A stretch of DNA of 5,895 nucleotides from WGMK01 sp046047315 (lineage in GTDB: Bacteria > Hydrogenedentota > Hydrogenedentia > Hydrogenedentales > JAEUWI01). Below the pieces are notes generated by a model. The model saw only the letters and a list, made by a program, of their open reading frames with translations. It did no database searches and was not told the DNA's origin. Position 1 is the first letter of the stretch; each line of letters begins with the position of its first letter. A program made the translations under genes and the position numbers. The stretch lies in the NCBI GenBank assembly GCA_046047315.1, contig JBJOID010000202.1, positions 1 through 5,895 of the forward strand, in the 5' to 3' direction. Of this stretch, positions 1-5,662 are shown one piece after another.

Positions 1-1
1 G

Positions 2-259
2 GGCACAGTGCAGCCCGTAGCGCAGCGCGGACCCAACGCGTGGGGCTTGCACGATATGCTGGGGAACGTCTGGGAATGGTGTCAGGACAAATACGTGGCG
101 GGCAGCGGCAGGATGGCATCCGGCAATGCTTCAGTGCGCGTCATTCGAGGGGGGGCCGCCAATTCCACCGCCTCGCAGTTGCGGTCCAGCTTCCGTGCCG
201 GGCTGCCCATCGATACCCGCAGCCCCCGCCTTGGCATGCGGCTCGTGTTGGAACCGTGA
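2..259 (+). CDS. FGE-sulfatase (SUMF1-like) domain protein, C-terminal part only
   Basis: The reading frame is open from the window edge to a TGA at 257-259, giving the last 85 residues of a protein whose start lies outside. The family hallmarks are seen in order: NAWGLHDMLGNVWEWCQD (the N-x-x-G-L-x-D-M-x-G-N-V-W-E-W signature), then RVIRGGA, then a final GMRLVLEP, where the family usually has G-F-R-L/V. This is the end of the formylglycine-generating-enzyme (FGE-sulfatase, PF03781) fold. True FGEs carry two catalytic cysteines a few residues after RGGS, within a C-x4-C pattern. Here the stretch after RGG reads AANSTASQLRSSFR and has no cysteine, so sulfatase-activating oxidase activity is unlikely. 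Non-catalytic members of this fold occur as ligand-binding, kinase-associated or secreted proteins in PVC-type bacteria. The N-terminal domains that would settle the role are not in the window. The family call is secure; the function is unknown. Confidence 0.88.
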   Translation, partial: GTVQPVAQRGPNAWGLHDMLGNVWEWCQDKYVAGSGRMASGNASVRVIRGGAANSTASQLRSSFRAGLPIDTRSPRLGMRLVLEP

Positions 260-267
260 AGTTGTAT

Positions 268-297
268 TTGACACCAACCGTGGATGGTCGCTATACT
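268..297 (+). promoter_or_regulatory. Sigma-70-type promoter of rpmJ
   Basis: There is a perfect -35 hexamer TTGACA (268-273), an 18-bp spacer, and a -10 hexamer TATACT (292-297, five of six matches to TATAAT). Transcription would start near 303-305, leaving a leader of about 38 nt before the L36 start codon. The promoter begins 9 bp after the stop of the upstream gene, so L36 is expressed independently of it. Confidence 0.8.
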
Positions 298-341
298 CCC
301 CGCTCTTTGAAGAACTATTCCATTCCTGAAAGGGTTGTCGA

Positions 342-467
342 ATGAAAGTGCTTTCCTCGCTCAAGTCTGCGAAAAACCGCAGCAAGGACTGTAAGATCGT
401 GCGTCGCAAGGGCCGCGTCTATGTGATTTGCAAGTCCGATCCGAAGCTCAAGGCCCGCCAAGGCTGA
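342..467 (+). CDS. rpmJ: 50S ribosomal protein L36, zinc-free (C- / type B) form
   Basis: The 41-residue protein starts MKVLSSLKSAKNR and contains DCKIVRRKGRVYVICKSDPK. This is the complete L36 (bL36) signature, a small, basic protein of the large ribosomal subunit. Classical L36 binds zinc through C-x2-C, a third cysteine and a histidine. Here the C-x2-C region is replaced by a KNRSKDC insertion. Only Cys17 and Cys30 remain and the zinc-binding histidine is absent, as in the zinc-independent paralogue known from E. coli as YkgO. The start is ATG 342, preceded by a modest GAAAGGG (328-334) with 7 nt spacing. A promoter lies at 268-297 and a terminator at 492-530, so it is a monocistronic unit away from the usual ribosomal operon. 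Whether the genome also holds a C+ copy cannot be seen here. Confidence 0.95.
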   Translation: MKVLSSLKSAKNRSKDCKIVRRKGRVYVICKSDPKLKARQG

Positions 468-491
468 ACTGCGGAAGTCCATTAATCTTTG

Positions 492-530
492 AACCGGGGC
501 GGCGCCGTTTGGGTGCCGCCCCGGTTTTCT
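492..530 (+). terminator. Intrinsic terminator after rpmJ
   Basis: A perfect 12-bp stem, AACCGGGGCGGC (492-503) with GCCGCCCCGGTT (515-526), encloses an 11-nt loop. The right arm runs into a T-rich tail (TTTTCT, 525-530). It begins 24 bp after the rpmJ stop. Confidence 0.9.
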
Positions 531-591
531 ATTGTGAGAAAATTGCCAAGTGGGATGGTGCCTTTGGGCATGCCTGGGAGCAGCGAGACTA

Positions 592-891
592 ATGCCAACC
601 TACACCTATCAGGTTATTCGAGAGGATGGAAGTGAGGGGGAAGTCTTTGAGTACGTCCAGCGGATGAGCGACCCTCCCCTGGAGGAGCATCCGGACACGG
701 GGGAGAAAGTGGTGCGCGTTTTTGTATCGCCCCACATAGCCGGGCGCAGCCATGAACGGATTCAGAAACAGACTGCCAGCGACGACAACCTGGCACGGCT
801 GGGCTTCGCCAAATACGTGCGCAATGGCAAAGGTCATTACGAAAAGCACGTAGGCGATGCGAAGCTGCCCGGTGAACTGCACTCCGACTGA
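592..891 (+). CDS. FmdB-like (degenerate zinc-ribbon) small protein
   Basis: The 99-residue protein starts MPTYTYQ. The FmdB/putative-regulatory-protein family (PF09723) opens with MPTY-x-Y and then has C-x2-C, an MSDPPL-like motif, CPxCG, and V-x-R. Here MPTYTY (1-6) and QRMSDPPL (23-30) are well conserved, but the positions of both CxxC knuckles read VIREDGS and HPDTGE. The protein has no cysteine at all. The tail after about residue 66 (NLARLGFAKYVRNGKGHYEK) is a segment I associate with family members from PVC-like phyla, from memory. The role of the family is poorly defined; it was named for a proposed regulator of formamidase/amidase genes. I chose ATG 592 because MPTY is the conserved N-terminus and GGGAG (576-580) sits 11 nt upstream. 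An in-frame GTG at 550 would add 14 residues with no family match. No clear promoter is seen between the rpmJ terminator and this start. Confidence 0.82.
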   Translation: MPTYTYQVIREDGSEGEVFEYVQRMSDPPLEEHPDTGEKVVRVFVSPHIAGRSHERIQKQTASDDNLARLGFAKYVRNGKGHYEKHVGDAKLPGELHSD

Positions 892-985
892 ATGGAAATT
901 GATTGGAAGGATAGCATGGTAATTTCTTGACAATTTTGCCAACTTTTTGCGGAGCGCACAGGGGTCAAATTCCATAAAAAATCCC

Positions 986-1014
986 TTGCGCTTTTTCGCT
1001 TTTTGGTGTAGCTT
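986..1014 (+). promoter_or_regulatory. Weak candidate promoter for the prepilin gene
   Basis: A TTGCGC (986-991), a 17-bp spacer and TAGCTT (1009-1014) could form a sub-optimal sigma-70 promoter. The -10 matches consensus at only three positions. A better -35, TTGACA at 927-932, has no acceptable -10 at 16-19 bp. The 892-1142 gap is AT-richer than its surroundings, as expected for a promoter region, but the exact start is not resolvable from sequence alone. Confidence 0.3.
989..1004 (+). repeat. Tandem 8-bp direct repeat CGCTTTTT x2
   Basis: CGCTTTTT occurs twice without a gap (989-996 and 997-1004), inside the spacer of the candidate prepilin promoter. It may be a binding site or just a slippage-prone T-rich tract. 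Confidence 0.6.
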
Positions 1015-1033
1015 AAAGCTTCGGCAGTCGAGA

Positions 1034-1040
1034 AAGGAGG
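1034..1040 (+). promoter_or_regulatory. Upstream consensus Shine-Dalgarno (SD1) in the prepilin leader
   Basis: AAGGAGG lies 6 nt before a GTG at 1047-1049. That GTG is in frame with the prepilin, with no stop between them, so initiation here would give a 32-residue N-terminal extension. SD1 sits in the 20-nt loop of a possible hairpin formed by GGCAGT (1023-1028) and GCTGCC (1049-1054), with one G-U pair. Its use in vivo is uncertain. Confidence 0.45.
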
Positions 1041-1129
1041 TTGAGGGTGCTGCCAGTACAGTCCTCCAAGTCGATAAAGCACACATCGCGTAAGTTAATT
1101 CTGAACTCAATAACAAGCCATAATTTCCT

Positions 1130-1135
1130 AGGAGG
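1130..1135 (+). promoter_or_regulatory. Shine-Dalgarno (SD2) that sets the prepilin start
   Basis: AGGAGG with 7 nt spacing to ATG 1143 is an optimal ribosome binding site. It gives a five-residue prepilin leader, MRKKG, typical of type IV-pilin-like proteins, and so supports ATG 1143 as the main start. Confidence 0.85.
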
Positions 1136-1142
1136 AAGCGTA

Positions 1143-2228
1143 ATGCGTAAGAAGGGGTTCACGCTTATCGAGCTTCTGGTAGTGATTGCCATCATCGGCA
1201 TTCTTGCTGCCATTTTGCTCCCGGCTCTGGCTCGCGCCCGTGAAGCGGCGCGTCGTGCCAGCTGCCAAAACAACCTGAAGCAGTTCGGGTTGGTGTTCAA
1301 GATGTATGCCAACGAGTCTCGTGGCGAGCGCTATCCGGCCCTGACGCTGATCACCGACGCGACGTCGAATCTGCGTCAGTATGACTGCTCGGCGCTCACC
1401 GCGGCTGGCGTTCAGGCCATCCAGAATGGCTCCGCCTCCCCGTCGGGCAGCCCGGACAGCATCATTCTCGAAGTGATGCCGTTCATCCCGTCGATCTATC
1501 CGGAGTACATTTCCGACCCGAACGTGTTCATCTGCCCGTCGGATGCCACGTTCACGGAAGACAACTTCACGACTCCGGACGGCGCCAATGCCTTCGGCGT
1601 GCTTTGCGACAACGCTGACTTCGGCTGGCTGACCGCTGGAAAGAGCTACATCTACGTGGGCTATGCCCTCGACAAGCTCGACCTCGGCAGCGGTTGGGCG
1701 ACGGACGCCTCGGCCTACAACCCCGTGCTTGCCCCCTTGGGCCTCGGGCCGGCCGATGCGAACCCCACCAGCGCCCAGATCGGCGCCTGGTTGACCAGCC
1801 TCGTCGGCGCCTATGCCGCCAACGGCGACTCGGCCGTGTACAGCGACGTGGAAATCGACGCGACTGCCACCGCGCTGTCGACGGTTTCCAGCGACCCGCG
1901 CGTCCCGAGCAACAGCAATGCCGGCAAGACGCTGGGCAACGGTGGTGGCAACACCATCTACCGCCTGCGTGAAGGTATCGAGCGCTTCCTGATCACGGAT
2001 ATCAACAATCCGGCGGCCAGCGCCCGCGCCCAGAGCGACACCTTCATCATGATCGACGCGGTCTCCACGAACATCGAGGACTACAGCCACCTTCCCGGCG
2101 GTTCGAACGTCCTGTTCCTGGACGGCCACGTTGAATTCCAGCGCTACCCGACCCAGGATCAGTACTCCGCCGAGCAGGTCGTGAACGGCCTCGTGGCGAC
2201 GATCCTTGGCGAACTCTACAGCGGCTGA
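1143..2228 (+). CDS. DUF1559-type prepilin with H-X9-DG-like C-terminal motif
   Basis: The 361-residue protein begins MRKKG/FTLIELLVVIAIIG, a textbook prepilin peptidase site. Cleavage falls after Gly5, Phe6 would be N-methylated, and Glu10 is the conserved +5 glutamate. A hydrophobic helix follows (about residues 8-30), then the amphipathic RAREAARRASCQNNLKQFG, typical of the DUF1559 pseudopilins expanded in Lentisphaerota, Planctomycetota and Hydrogenedentota. The middle contains YPEYISDPNVFICPSD (119-134). Near the end, HLPGGSNVLFLDGHVEF (316-332) corresponds to the H-X9-DG processing-associated motif, but ten residues separate His316 from Asp327. The cysteines at 41, 82, 131 and 155 could form disulfides. 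It should be exported, held by its N-terminal helix and possibly assembled by a type II secretion/pilus-like machine; none of that machinery is in the window. The 892-1142 leader is unusual, with two SD sequences. A terminator at 2261-2298 closes the unit. The substrate or surface role is unknown. Confidence 0.93.
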   Translation: MRKKGFTLIELLVVIAIIGILAAILLPALARAREAARRASCQNNLKQFGLVFKMYANESRGERYPALTLITDATSNLRQYDCSALTAAGVQAIQNGSASPSGSPDSIILEVMPFIPSIYPEYISDPNVFICPSDATFTEDNFTTPDGANAFGVLCDNADFGWLTAGKSYIYVGYALDKLDLGSGWATDASAYNPVLAPLGLGPADANPTSAQIGAWLTSLVGAYAANGDSAVYSDVEIDATATALSTVSSDPRVPSNSNAGKTLGNGGGNTIYRLREGIERFLITDINNPAASARAQSDTFIMIDAVSTNIEDYSHLPGGSNVLFLDGHVEFQRYPTQDQYSAEQVVNGLVATILGELYSG

Positions 2229-2260
2229 TAACCGCAACTGCTAACAGCACCCAACACCTC

Positions 2261-2298
2261 AAGGGCCCGCCGGAAACCGGCGGGCCCTTCACTTTTTT
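2261..2298 (+). terminator. Intrinsic terminator after the prepilin gene
   Basis: A perfect 13-bp GC-rich stem (2261-2273 with 2277-2289) closes on an AAA loop. CAC and six T residues (2293-2298) follow. It lies 32 bp after the prepilin stop at 2226-2228. The mirror strand lacks a good T-tract, so it mainly serves the plus strand. Confidence 0.9.
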
Positions 2299-2354
2299 GG
2301 CGTATCCGCGCCGACTTCAAAGCGGCCGAGGCCGGTCGCTTCCATTTCTCCAAT

Positions 2355-2391
2355 AGAAAAACAAAGCGCCACTCGGACCCGAGTGGCGCTT
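2355..2391 (-). terminator. Intrinsic terminator of leuA
   Basis: Read on the minus strand, AAGCGCCACTCG pairs with its perfect complement (arms 2380-2391 and 2364-2375) around a 4-nt loop. A T-rich run, TTTGTTTTTC, follows across about 2365-2356. It begins 22 bp beyond the leuA stop and, with the prepilin terminator 57 bp away, insulates the two convergent genes. Confidence 0.88.
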
Positions 2392-2413
2392 GTATATTCG
2401 ATCGATGGGAGCG

Positions 2414-3955
2414 TCAGGCTTCGGCGGCGCGTGCGGCGGGTTGCTCGAAAGAGTCCTTAAGGGCCACGTACTTGTTCAGGGCATTCAGGTAGGCCTTGAC
2501 GGCGGCGACGATGATGTCGGTGTCGGCGCCGTTGCCCTTGTAGCTCTTGCCCTGAATCTGCACCGTCACGTAAGCCTCGCCAAGCGACTCCTTGCCGGGG
2601 GTGGTGGCGCGTATGTCGAACTGTTCGAGGCGGCCCGAGACGCCGACGGCCTTTTCGAGGGCGCGGCAGGCCGCGTCCACTGGGCCGTCGCCGGTTTCCA
2701 TTTCGGTGATGATGGTCTCCCCACGCTGCACTTCCACGAGCGCCATGGCAGGGTCGCCGCCCGAAGTGCGCACCTGCTTGAGGTGATAGGTCTCGAAGGT
2801 TTCGTTGTTCAACGAAACGATCAACATCCGGAGATCGTCGTCGAAGACTTCCTTCTTTTTGTCAGCGAGCGCGATGAACTTGTCGTAGAGCTGCCCGACT
2901 TCGCTATCCGACAACTCATAGCCGAGCGCCTTGGCCCGATTGGCCAGGCCGGCGCGGCCGCTGTGCTTGCCGAGCACCAATTCGCTGCGGGACCGTCCGA
3001 CCGATTCCGGCGTCATGATTTCGTAAGTCAGGGCGTTGGCCAGCATGCCGTGCTGGTGAATGCCCGACTCGTGCGCAAAAGCATTCCGGCCCACGATCGG
3101 CTTGTTGTAGGGGATCGTGAGGCCGGTGATCTTGGAGAGCATGGTGGCGGAGGGGACCATTTCTTTCGACACGACACGGCAATCGTAGGGATATACCTGA
3201 TGGCGCGTGCGCATGGCCATCACCACTTCCTCAAGAGAAGTGTTGCCCGCGCGCTCGCCGATACCCGCCACCGTGCACTCGACCTGGCGCGCCCCGCCCT
3301 CGATGGCGGCCAGGGCGTTCGCCACGGCAAGGCCAAGGTCGTTGTGGTTGTGCGACGAAAAGACCACGCCCGCCGAGCCCTTGGCCTTGGCGATGACATG
3401 GCGGAACATCTCGCGGATTTCGCCGGGGGTGGTATACCCCACGGTGTCCGGGAGATTGATCACGTCCGCGCCCGCGGCGATGGCCACCTCGGCCACCTGC
3501 GCAAGGAAGTCCAGGTCGGAACGGGTGGCGTCTTCCGCGCTGAATTCTACGCGCGGGATGAGGCTCTTCGCCAGGCGCACCGCCTTGTCCACGGTCTCCA
3601 ACACTTGCTCGCGCGACATGCGGAGCTTGTACTCCATGTGAATGTCGGAGGTGGCGAGGAAGGTGTGCAAGACCGGGCTGCGGGCGGGTTCGAGGGCGGC
3701 GGCCGCCCGCTCGATGTCTCCCTTCAAGGCGCGCGCGAGCGCCGCCACACGGCAACTGGTCACCGCCTGAGCGAGTTTGCGCACCCCCTGGAATTCCTGT
3801 TCCGAAGCGATGGGGAATCCCGCCTCGATGATGTCGACGCCCAGGCGCTCCAGCTGCGCAGCCATCTGGAGCTTCTCATGCTCGTCCATGCTGGCGCCGG
3901 GCGATTGCTCGCCATCGCGCAAGGTTGTGTCGAAAATTTCCACCATCTCAGCCAT
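2414..3955 (-). CDS. leuA: 2-isopropylmalate synthase
   Basis: The 513-residue protein has the usual length for bacterial LeuA. It condenses acetyl-CoA with 2-oxoisovalerate to give 2-isopropylmalate, the committed step of leucine synthesis, in the cytoplasm. The N-terminal TIM barrel starts FDTTLRDGEQSPG (8-20), with catalytic Arg13 and metal ligand Asp14. SSHNHNDLGLAVANAL (200-215) gives metal ligands His202 and His204, and GIGERAGNTSLEEV (231-244) gives Asn238. The linker region carries NAFAHESGIHQHG (291-303). The C-terminal allosteric LeuA domain (about 378-500) ends in GNGADTDI and AVKAYLNALNKY, consistent with leucine feedback inhibition. Asp302 of the common GIHQDG motif is His here. 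Start ATG 3953-3955 is preceded by GGAG about 10 nt upstream, and the leader has a promoter at 4018-4047. No other leu gene adjoins it, although an isocitrate-dehydrogenase-family gene starts at 5707. Confidence 0.97.
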   Translation of the reverse strand: MAEMVEIFDTTLRDGEQSPGASMDEHEKLQMAAQLERLGVDIIEAGFPIASEQEFQGVRKLAQAVTSCRVAALARALKGDIERAAAALEPARSPVLHTFLATSDIHMEYKLRMSREQVLETVDKAVRLAKSLIPRVEFSAEDATRSDLDFLAQVAEVAIAAGADVINLPDTVGYTTPGEIREMFRHVIAKAKGSAGVVFSSHNHNDLGLAVANALAAIEGGARQVECTVAGIGERAGNTSLEEVVMAMRTRHQVYPYDCRVVSKEMVPSATMLSKITGLTIPYNKPIVGRNAFAHESGIHQHGMLANALTYEIMTPESVGRSRSELVLGKHSGRAGLANRAKALGYELSDSEVGQLYDKFIALADKKKEVFDDDLRMLIVSLNNETFETYHLKQVRTSGGDPAMALVEVQRGETIITEMETGDGPVDAACRALEKAVGVSGRLEQFDIRATTPGKESLGEAYVTVQIQGKSYKGNGADTDIIVAAVKAYLNALNKYVALKDSFEQPAARAAEA

Positions 3956-3973
3956 GACTCAACACTCCATCTC

Positions 3974-4001
3974 GCCCCGGCTAAAGCTTGCGCCGAGGGG
4001 C
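3974..4001 (-). promoter_or_regulatory. Hairpin in the leuA leader
   Basis: On the minus strand GCCCCTCGGC (4001-3992) can pair with GCCGGGGC (3981-3974), giving 5 + 3 bp with a 2-nt bulge around a 10-nt loop. It lies between the presumed transcription start (about 4010) and the ribosome binding site. No T-tract follows on the minus strand and the leader is too short for a leucine-rich attenuator peptide. A role in leuA control is only a possibility. Confidence 0.3.
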
Positions 4002-4017
4002 TTTTGTTCAGTAACTG

Positions 4018-4047
4018 ATTATATATCAGCCACTTCCAACATGGCAA
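4018..4047 (-). promoter_or_regulatory. Sigma-70-type promoter of leuA, overlapping a palindrome
   Basis: Read on the minus strand, TTGCCA (4047-4042), an 18-bp spacer and a perfect TATAAT (4023-4018) form a strong promoter. The start would fall near 4010, giving a leader of about 55 nt. A 15-bp inverted repeat (CTGAT-TATAT-ATCAG, 4015-4029) covers the -10 box and could be an operator. Confidence 0.65.
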
Positions 4048-4089
4048 CGGCTGCCCGGCCCTTGCCTTCCCATAGACAAGGCGCTATGC

Positions 4090-5556
4090 CTACTCCTGGG
4101 GCTGTTGTCCACGCAATGCGGGGGCTTGCGCGGCTTCCATCCGCACCGCCTCGCGCACCACCGCGTTCGCCAGATCGCTAAAGATGAACAGATGGATGGG
4201 GTAGAGCAGATACCAGTAGAGCGCGCCCCAAACGCCTTTGGGTTCGAACAGGGCGGTTTGGGTCAGGCGGGCATGGCCCGGCTGCGCGTGCGGTTCGGTT
4301 TCCCATTGCAGCCAGGCGCGCCCCGGCAAACGCATCTCGGCGCGCAGTCGCAAGAGCCGGGGAGATTCCACGCGCTCAACCCGCCAGAAATCGAGCGGCT
4401 CGCCCTCGCGTAGCGTCGCCGGGTCGCGGCGTCCGCGGCGCAACCCGGGGCCGCCCGCCAGCTTGTCCAGCAGGCCGCGTATGCTCCACAGCCCATTCCA
4501 TACCAGCCATCCCTTGTCGCCGCCGATGCTGGTGAATGCGCGGAAGAGGGCTTCCTGGCTGACCGGGGCTTCCACGCGCCGCACTTCGCGGATGAGTCCC
4601 TCCTCATCCACCAGTTCAAAGACCTTGCCCCGCCCCAACGCGTCGGACCAGCGGGTCTCGATGATCTGCTCATCGAGCTTCTTAAGGGTGCGGCGAATGG
4701 CTTCGGAATAGGTGAGCGGCACGATTTCCGGATACAGGGCTTTAGCGCGTTCCAGGTTGGCGGTCAGGGGCTGGGTCATCCCTTCCACCAGCGGCACCGC
4801 GAGGCGGTTGGGAATGGGGGTGACCACGCCCACCCAGCGCGCAGCCAACCGGGGCGCGAGCAGGGGGGTGATGATAAGCCGCCGGGGCCGCAGGCCGCGC
4901 ACCGCGGCATAGGACTGCATCATCTCGAGGAAGGGCATGGGTTCCATGCCAATGTCCACCACCCCGGCCGGTCCCTTGTCGAGCGCGGCGCAGAGATAGG
5001 CCAACACATCGGAGACGGCGATCGGGCTGACCTCGGTGCGAACCCAACGGGGAGTAATCATCACCGGCAGTCGCTCGGAGAGGTAGCGCACCATTTCAAA
5101 ACTGGCCGAGCCCGAGCCAATGATCGGGCCAGCGCTAAACTCGGTGATGCGCCCAGCGAAGTGACTGGCCAGCACCTCGCCCGTTTCCGCACGGCTGCGC
5201 AAATGGCGCGAGGCTTCGCCGGGGGGCTGGAGTCCGCCGAGGTAGATGATGTGCCTGCAATCGGGCACCGCCGCCGCGAAGTTGGCGGCGGCCTGCTTGT
5301 CTCGCGTCTCGAAGGCCGCGCCGGCCATCATGCTGTGCACGAGGTAATACGCGGCGTCGAAGCCCGACAGGTCGGCCTCGATGCTGCCAGGCCGCAACAG
5401 GTCGCCGCGCACCACGCGAATACCCGCGCAATCCTGCGCTTGCCGGTAGCGGCGGGGATCGCGCACCAGCACGGTCACCTCATGTCCCTGTGCCAGCAGG
5501 CGCGGCACGAGTCGGCCGCCGATGTAGCCCGTGGCTCCCGTTACCAAAATCTTCAT
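4090..5556 (-). CDS. Atypical SDR-family NAD(P)-binding oxidoreductase with DUF2867 domain
   Basis: The 488-residue protein starts MKILVTGATGYIGGRLVPRL. The T-G-x-x-G-x-x-G nucleotide-binding loop has its glycines at residues 7, 10 and 13, followed by an acidic/basic VRDPRR turn at the end of beta-2. YYLVHSM (70-76), IIYLGGLQPP (103-112) and SRHLRSRAETGEVL (116-129) are typical of this atypical SDR group. The classical Y-x3-K catalytic pair is not visible. The C-terminal part (about 300-475), with WLVWNGLWSIRGLLDK and WYLLYPIHLFIFSDLANAVV, matches DUF2867, which is often fused to such SDRs. The substrate is unknown. I chose ATG 5556 because AAAGGAG lies 6 nt upstream and the Rossmann strand begins at once; an upstream in-frame start at 5643 would add 29 residues without family similarity. 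It ends 134 bp before the leuA start. No terminator is evident after it, so read-through into leuA is possible despite the leuA promoter. Confidence 0.9.
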   Translation of the reverse strand: MKILVTGATGYIGGRLVPRLLAQGHEVTVLVRDPRRYRQAQDCAGIRVVRGDLLRPGSIEADLSGFDAAYYLVHSMMAGAAFETRDKQAAANFAAAVPDCRHIIYLGGLQPPGEASRHLRSRAETGEVLASHFAGRITEFSAGPIIGSGSASFEMVRYLSERLPVMITPRWVRTEVSPIAVSDVLAYLCAALDKGPAGVVDIGMEPMPFLEMMQSYAAVRGLRPRRLIITPLLAPRLAARWVGVVTPIPNRLAVPLVEGMTQPLTANLERAKALYPEIVPLTYSEAIRRTLKKLDEQIIETRWSDALGRGKVFELVDEEGLIREVRRVEAPVSQEALFRAFTSIGGDKGWLVWNGLWSIRGLLDKLAGGPGLRRGRRDPATLREGEPLDFWRVERVESPRLLRLRAEMRLPGRAWLQWETEPHAQPGHARLTQTALFEPKGVWGALYWYLLYPIHLFIFSDLANAVVREAVRMEAAQAPALRGQQPQE

Positions 5557-5561
5557 CGGTA

Positions 5562-5569
5562 TCTCCTTT
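5562..5569 (-). promoter_or_regulatory. Ribosome binding site deciding the SDR/DUF2867 start
   Basis: On the minus strand, AAAGGAG followed by about 6 nt and then ATG is a near-perfect Shine-Dalgarno. It favours the 488-residue product over a start 87 nt further upstream. Confidence 0.8.
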
Positions 5570-5619
5570 GCGGGAGGAACACGCGGCGGGCGACGATCAT
5601 TTCTCGACCCGATTCCGGC

Positions 5620-5656
5620 GCGGGAATTGAACCGGCTTTCCAATTGTTATTCCCGC
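5620..5656. repeat. Inverted repeat in the SDR/icd divergent region
   Basis: GCGGGAAT (5620-5627) and ATTCCCGC (5649-5656) are perfect 8-bp complements separated by 21 bp. Inside and overlapping it, AATTG (5625-5629) can pair alternatively with CAATT (5641-5645). The position between two divergent genes fits an operator, but no regulator is identifiable. Confidence 0.45.
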
Positions 5657-5662
5657 AATTTT

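Noticed and set aside
927..932. Perfect TTGACA as -35 box of the prepilin gene
   Set aside because: No TATAAT-like hexamer is found 16-19 bp downstream (the sequence there is CGGAGCG), so it was not called as a promoter by itself.
951..985. Possible c-di-GMP (GEMM) riboswitch, prompted by GCGCACAGGGGTCAAA resembling the family's GCACAGGGCAAACC
   Set aside because: The GNRA-capped stem, the GACGCAAAGCC block and the second helix of the aptamer are missing, and AT-rich sequence follows. The similarity is one short string.
1128..2237. A 369-codon open frame on the minus strand opposite the prepilin gene
   Set aside because: Composition is Arg/Val/Gly-rich without motifs and the opposite strand is a clear prepilin. 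No separate ribosome binding site or promoter supports it.
3974..4005. Intrinsic terminator on the plus strand upstream of leuA
   Set aside because: The GC hairpin is followed by TTTT on the plus strand, but no plus-strand gene lies upstream within reach and the stem is bulged. It was kept only as a leader hairpin of leuA.
2390..4018. A 542-codon open frame on the plus strand opposite leuA
   Set aside because: It is antisense to the highly conserved leuA, has low-complexity His/Gly/Arg/Ala-rich composition and no recognisable domain. It is an artefact of GC-rich codon use.
4030..4089. Terminator between the SDR gene and leuA
   Set aside because: Short CCTTG/CAAGG and GCCTT/AAGGC pairings exist, but no T-tract follows on the minus strand.
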